Under the pieces are notes generated by a model. The model was not told where the DNA came from. It worked only from the letters and a program-made list of their open reading frames with translations, and did no database searches. This document shows positions 54,727 to 55,646 of a stretch of 55,646 bases of DNA, piece after piece. Made by a program: the position numbers and the translations under genes. Positions within the stretch are counted from its first letter, which is position 1; every line of letters starts with the position of its first letter. Origin of the DNA: Mesorhizobium sp. ORS 3324 (lineage in GTDB: Bacteria; Pseudomonadota; Alphaproteobacteria; Rhizobiales; Rhizobiaceae); assembly GCA_000824825.2 (NCBI GenBank), contig LM655188.1, positions 269,561 to 325,206 on the forward strand, in the 5' to 3' direction.

Positions 54727-55501
54727 CGTCATCACCACTCGCCGCGAAGGCACGATTCTGGAAGTCACGCTCGACCGGCCGAAGGCCAATGCCATCGACC
54801 TCAAGACTTCGCGGCTGATGGGGGAGACCTTCAAGGCGTTCCGCGACGATCCCAGCCTGCGCGTCGCGATCGTCAAGACGGCCGGCGACAAGTTCTTCAG
54901 CGCCGGCTGGGACCTGAAGGCGGCGGCCGCGGGCGACGCGGTCGATGGCGACTATGGCGTCGGCGGCTTTGCCGGGCTGCAGGAATTGCGCGACTTGAAC
55001 AAGCCGGTGATCGCCTGCGTCAATGGCATGGCGGTGGGCGGCGGCTTCGAGCTGGCGCTGTCCTGCGACCTAATCTACGCGGCCGACCATTCCTCCTTTG
55101 CGTTGCCCGAGATTCGCGCCGGCACGCTTGCCGACGCCGCAACCATCAAGCTGCCGAAGCGTATCCCCTACCACGTCGCCATGGACCTTTTGCTCACCGG
55201 CCGCTGGATGGATGTCGCGGAAGCGCATCGCTGGGGCCTGGTCAACGAGGTGCTGCCCAAGGAGAAGCTCGAGGACCGCGTCTGGGAAATCGCCCGGCTC
55301 TTGGCCAGCGGCCCGCCGCTGGTCTTCGCAGCGATCAAGGAGACCGCGCGGGTGGCCGAGGCCCTGACCTTCCAGGATGCGATGAACAAGGTGACGCGCC
55401 GGCAGTTGCCGACGGTCGATATCCTCTACGGCTCGGAGGACAATCTGGAAGGTTTCCGGGCATTTGCCGAAAAGCGCGACCCGGTGTGGAAGGGGAAGTG
55501 A
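54719..55501 (+). CDS. caiD: Carnitinyl-CoA dehydratase (crotonobetainyl-CoA hydratase)
   Basis: A 260-residue crotonase-fold enzyme very similar in plan to E. coli CaiD. LEVTLDRPKANAIDLKTS, FFSAGWDLKAAA, GGFAGLQEL, NGMAVGGGFELALSCDLIYAA (oxyanion loop), SFALPEIRAG (Glu) and the C-terminal FAEKRDPVWKGK closely follow that protein. It would interconvert crotonobetainyl-CoA and carnitinyl-CoA. Last gene of the operon; the ATG lies inside the ligase gene with GGAGAAAAGAAG upstream. Confidence 0.92.
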   Translation: MADVITTRREGTILEVTLDRPKANAIDLKTSRLMGETFKAFRDDPSLRVAIVKTAGDKFFSAGWDLKAAAAGDAVDGDYGVGGFAGLQELRDLNKPVIACVNGMAVGGGFELALSCDLIYAADHSSFALPEIRAGTLADAATIKLPKRIPYHVAMDLLLTGRWMDVAEAHRWGLVNEVLPKEKLEDRVWEIARLLASGPPLVFAAIKETARVAEALTFQDAMNKVTRRQLPTVDILYGSEDNLEGFRAFAEKRDPVWKGK

Positions 55502-55519
55502 CCTTGCGGAGATGACGGC

Positions 55520-55646
55520 GCGAGGCACCCCCCTCTGCCCTGCCGGGCATCTCCCCCTCAAGGGGGGAGATCAGCAGCTTCGGCCGCATCGCCCTTTCTG
55601 CAATGTTGGAGATTGGCGAAAGCCTTCGCGACATCCGATCTCCCCC
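55520..55646. repeat. Palindromic element with terminal inverted repeats, copy 2 (cut by window end)
   Basis: Same sequence plan and orientation as 43392-43561: GCGAGGCACCCCCCTCTG, CTCCCCCTCAAGGGGGGAG, a middle with GGAGATTGGCGAAAGCC, and the start of the right arm at the window edge. It lies 18 bases after the caiD stop. Confidence 0.8.

Noticed and set aside
52630..54891. 753-residue frame on the minus strand
   Set aside because: It lies wholly opposite the acyl-CoA ligase gene, is rich in Arg/His/Gly/Asp repeats typical of GC-rich antisense frames and shows no domain.

Overview
The window reads as chromosomal DNA of a Mesorhizobium-like alphaproteobacterium (Rhizobiales, Phyllobacteriaceae). 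Coding DNA is GC-rich and tightly packed. The gap repeats (CTCTCCCCGT/ACGGGGAGAG elements, CTCCCCCTCAAGGGGG elements and TAGAGC-edged palindromes) are of the rhizobial kind. A complete agl alpha-glucoside operon of the Sinorhizobium type is present, and so is a tandem pair of small secreted proteins resembling DUF680, a family I recall as confined to Mesorhizobium. No rRNA, tRNA, CRISPR array, phage gene or transposase was recognised.

Layout. (1) 1-8114: purine and ureide catabolism as two divergent operons, uraH-xdhA-xdhB-xdhC on the minus strand and a puuE-uraD fusion, allE, allA and a CDA-fold deaminase on the plus strand. (2) 8372-16485: a CocE-type serine hydrolase, then a peptide/opine-type ABC importer (binding protein, two permeases, double ATPase) with an NPP-like phosphohydrolase at its end. 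(3) 16758-19436: ECF sigma factor, membrane anti-sigma factor and secreted S8 protease, overlapping one another. (4) 19437-24392: a patchwork accessory stretch (SnoaL-like gene with AraC regulator, VOC protein, class II aldolase with a winged-helix/TPR regulator) holding two gene remnants, one copied from each flanking gene (S8 protease and LacI). (5) 24393-32297: aglR and aglEFGAK, with LacI-type operators between them and a terminator at the end. (6) 32476-41849: DUF680-like pair, a sulfite-oxidase-like enzyme with its flavin reductase, DegP protease, an MBL hydrolase coupled to a PPi-type phosphofructokinase, an L,D-transpeptidase, a LysE exporter and a TTC38-like TPR protein. (7) 41931-45382: xylB and xylA, separated by a palindromic element and an opposing SnoaL-like gene. 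(8) 45850-47516: small conserved-looking genes (HAD phosphatase, cupin). (9) 47626-55501: a GlxA-type regulator and a divergent six-gene operon matching the gamma-butyrobetaine/carnitine to glycine betaine pathway.

How they work together. Most blocks are self-contained uptake or catabolic units with their own regulator: purines to glyoxylate and urea/ammonia; alpha-glucosides imported and hydrolysed to glucose; xylose to xylulose-5-phosphate; carnitine or gamma-butyrobetaine to glycine betaine and acetoacetate. The most unusual parts are an HD-domain protein of probable diiron-oxygenase type inside the carnitine operon, a carnitine dehydrogenase that ends in a lysine-rich tail where some rhizobial homologues carry a thioesterase, an anti-sigma factor whose outer domain looks like a subtilase propeptide and sits beside a subtilase, and the remnant-marked patchwork at 19.4-24.4 kb.
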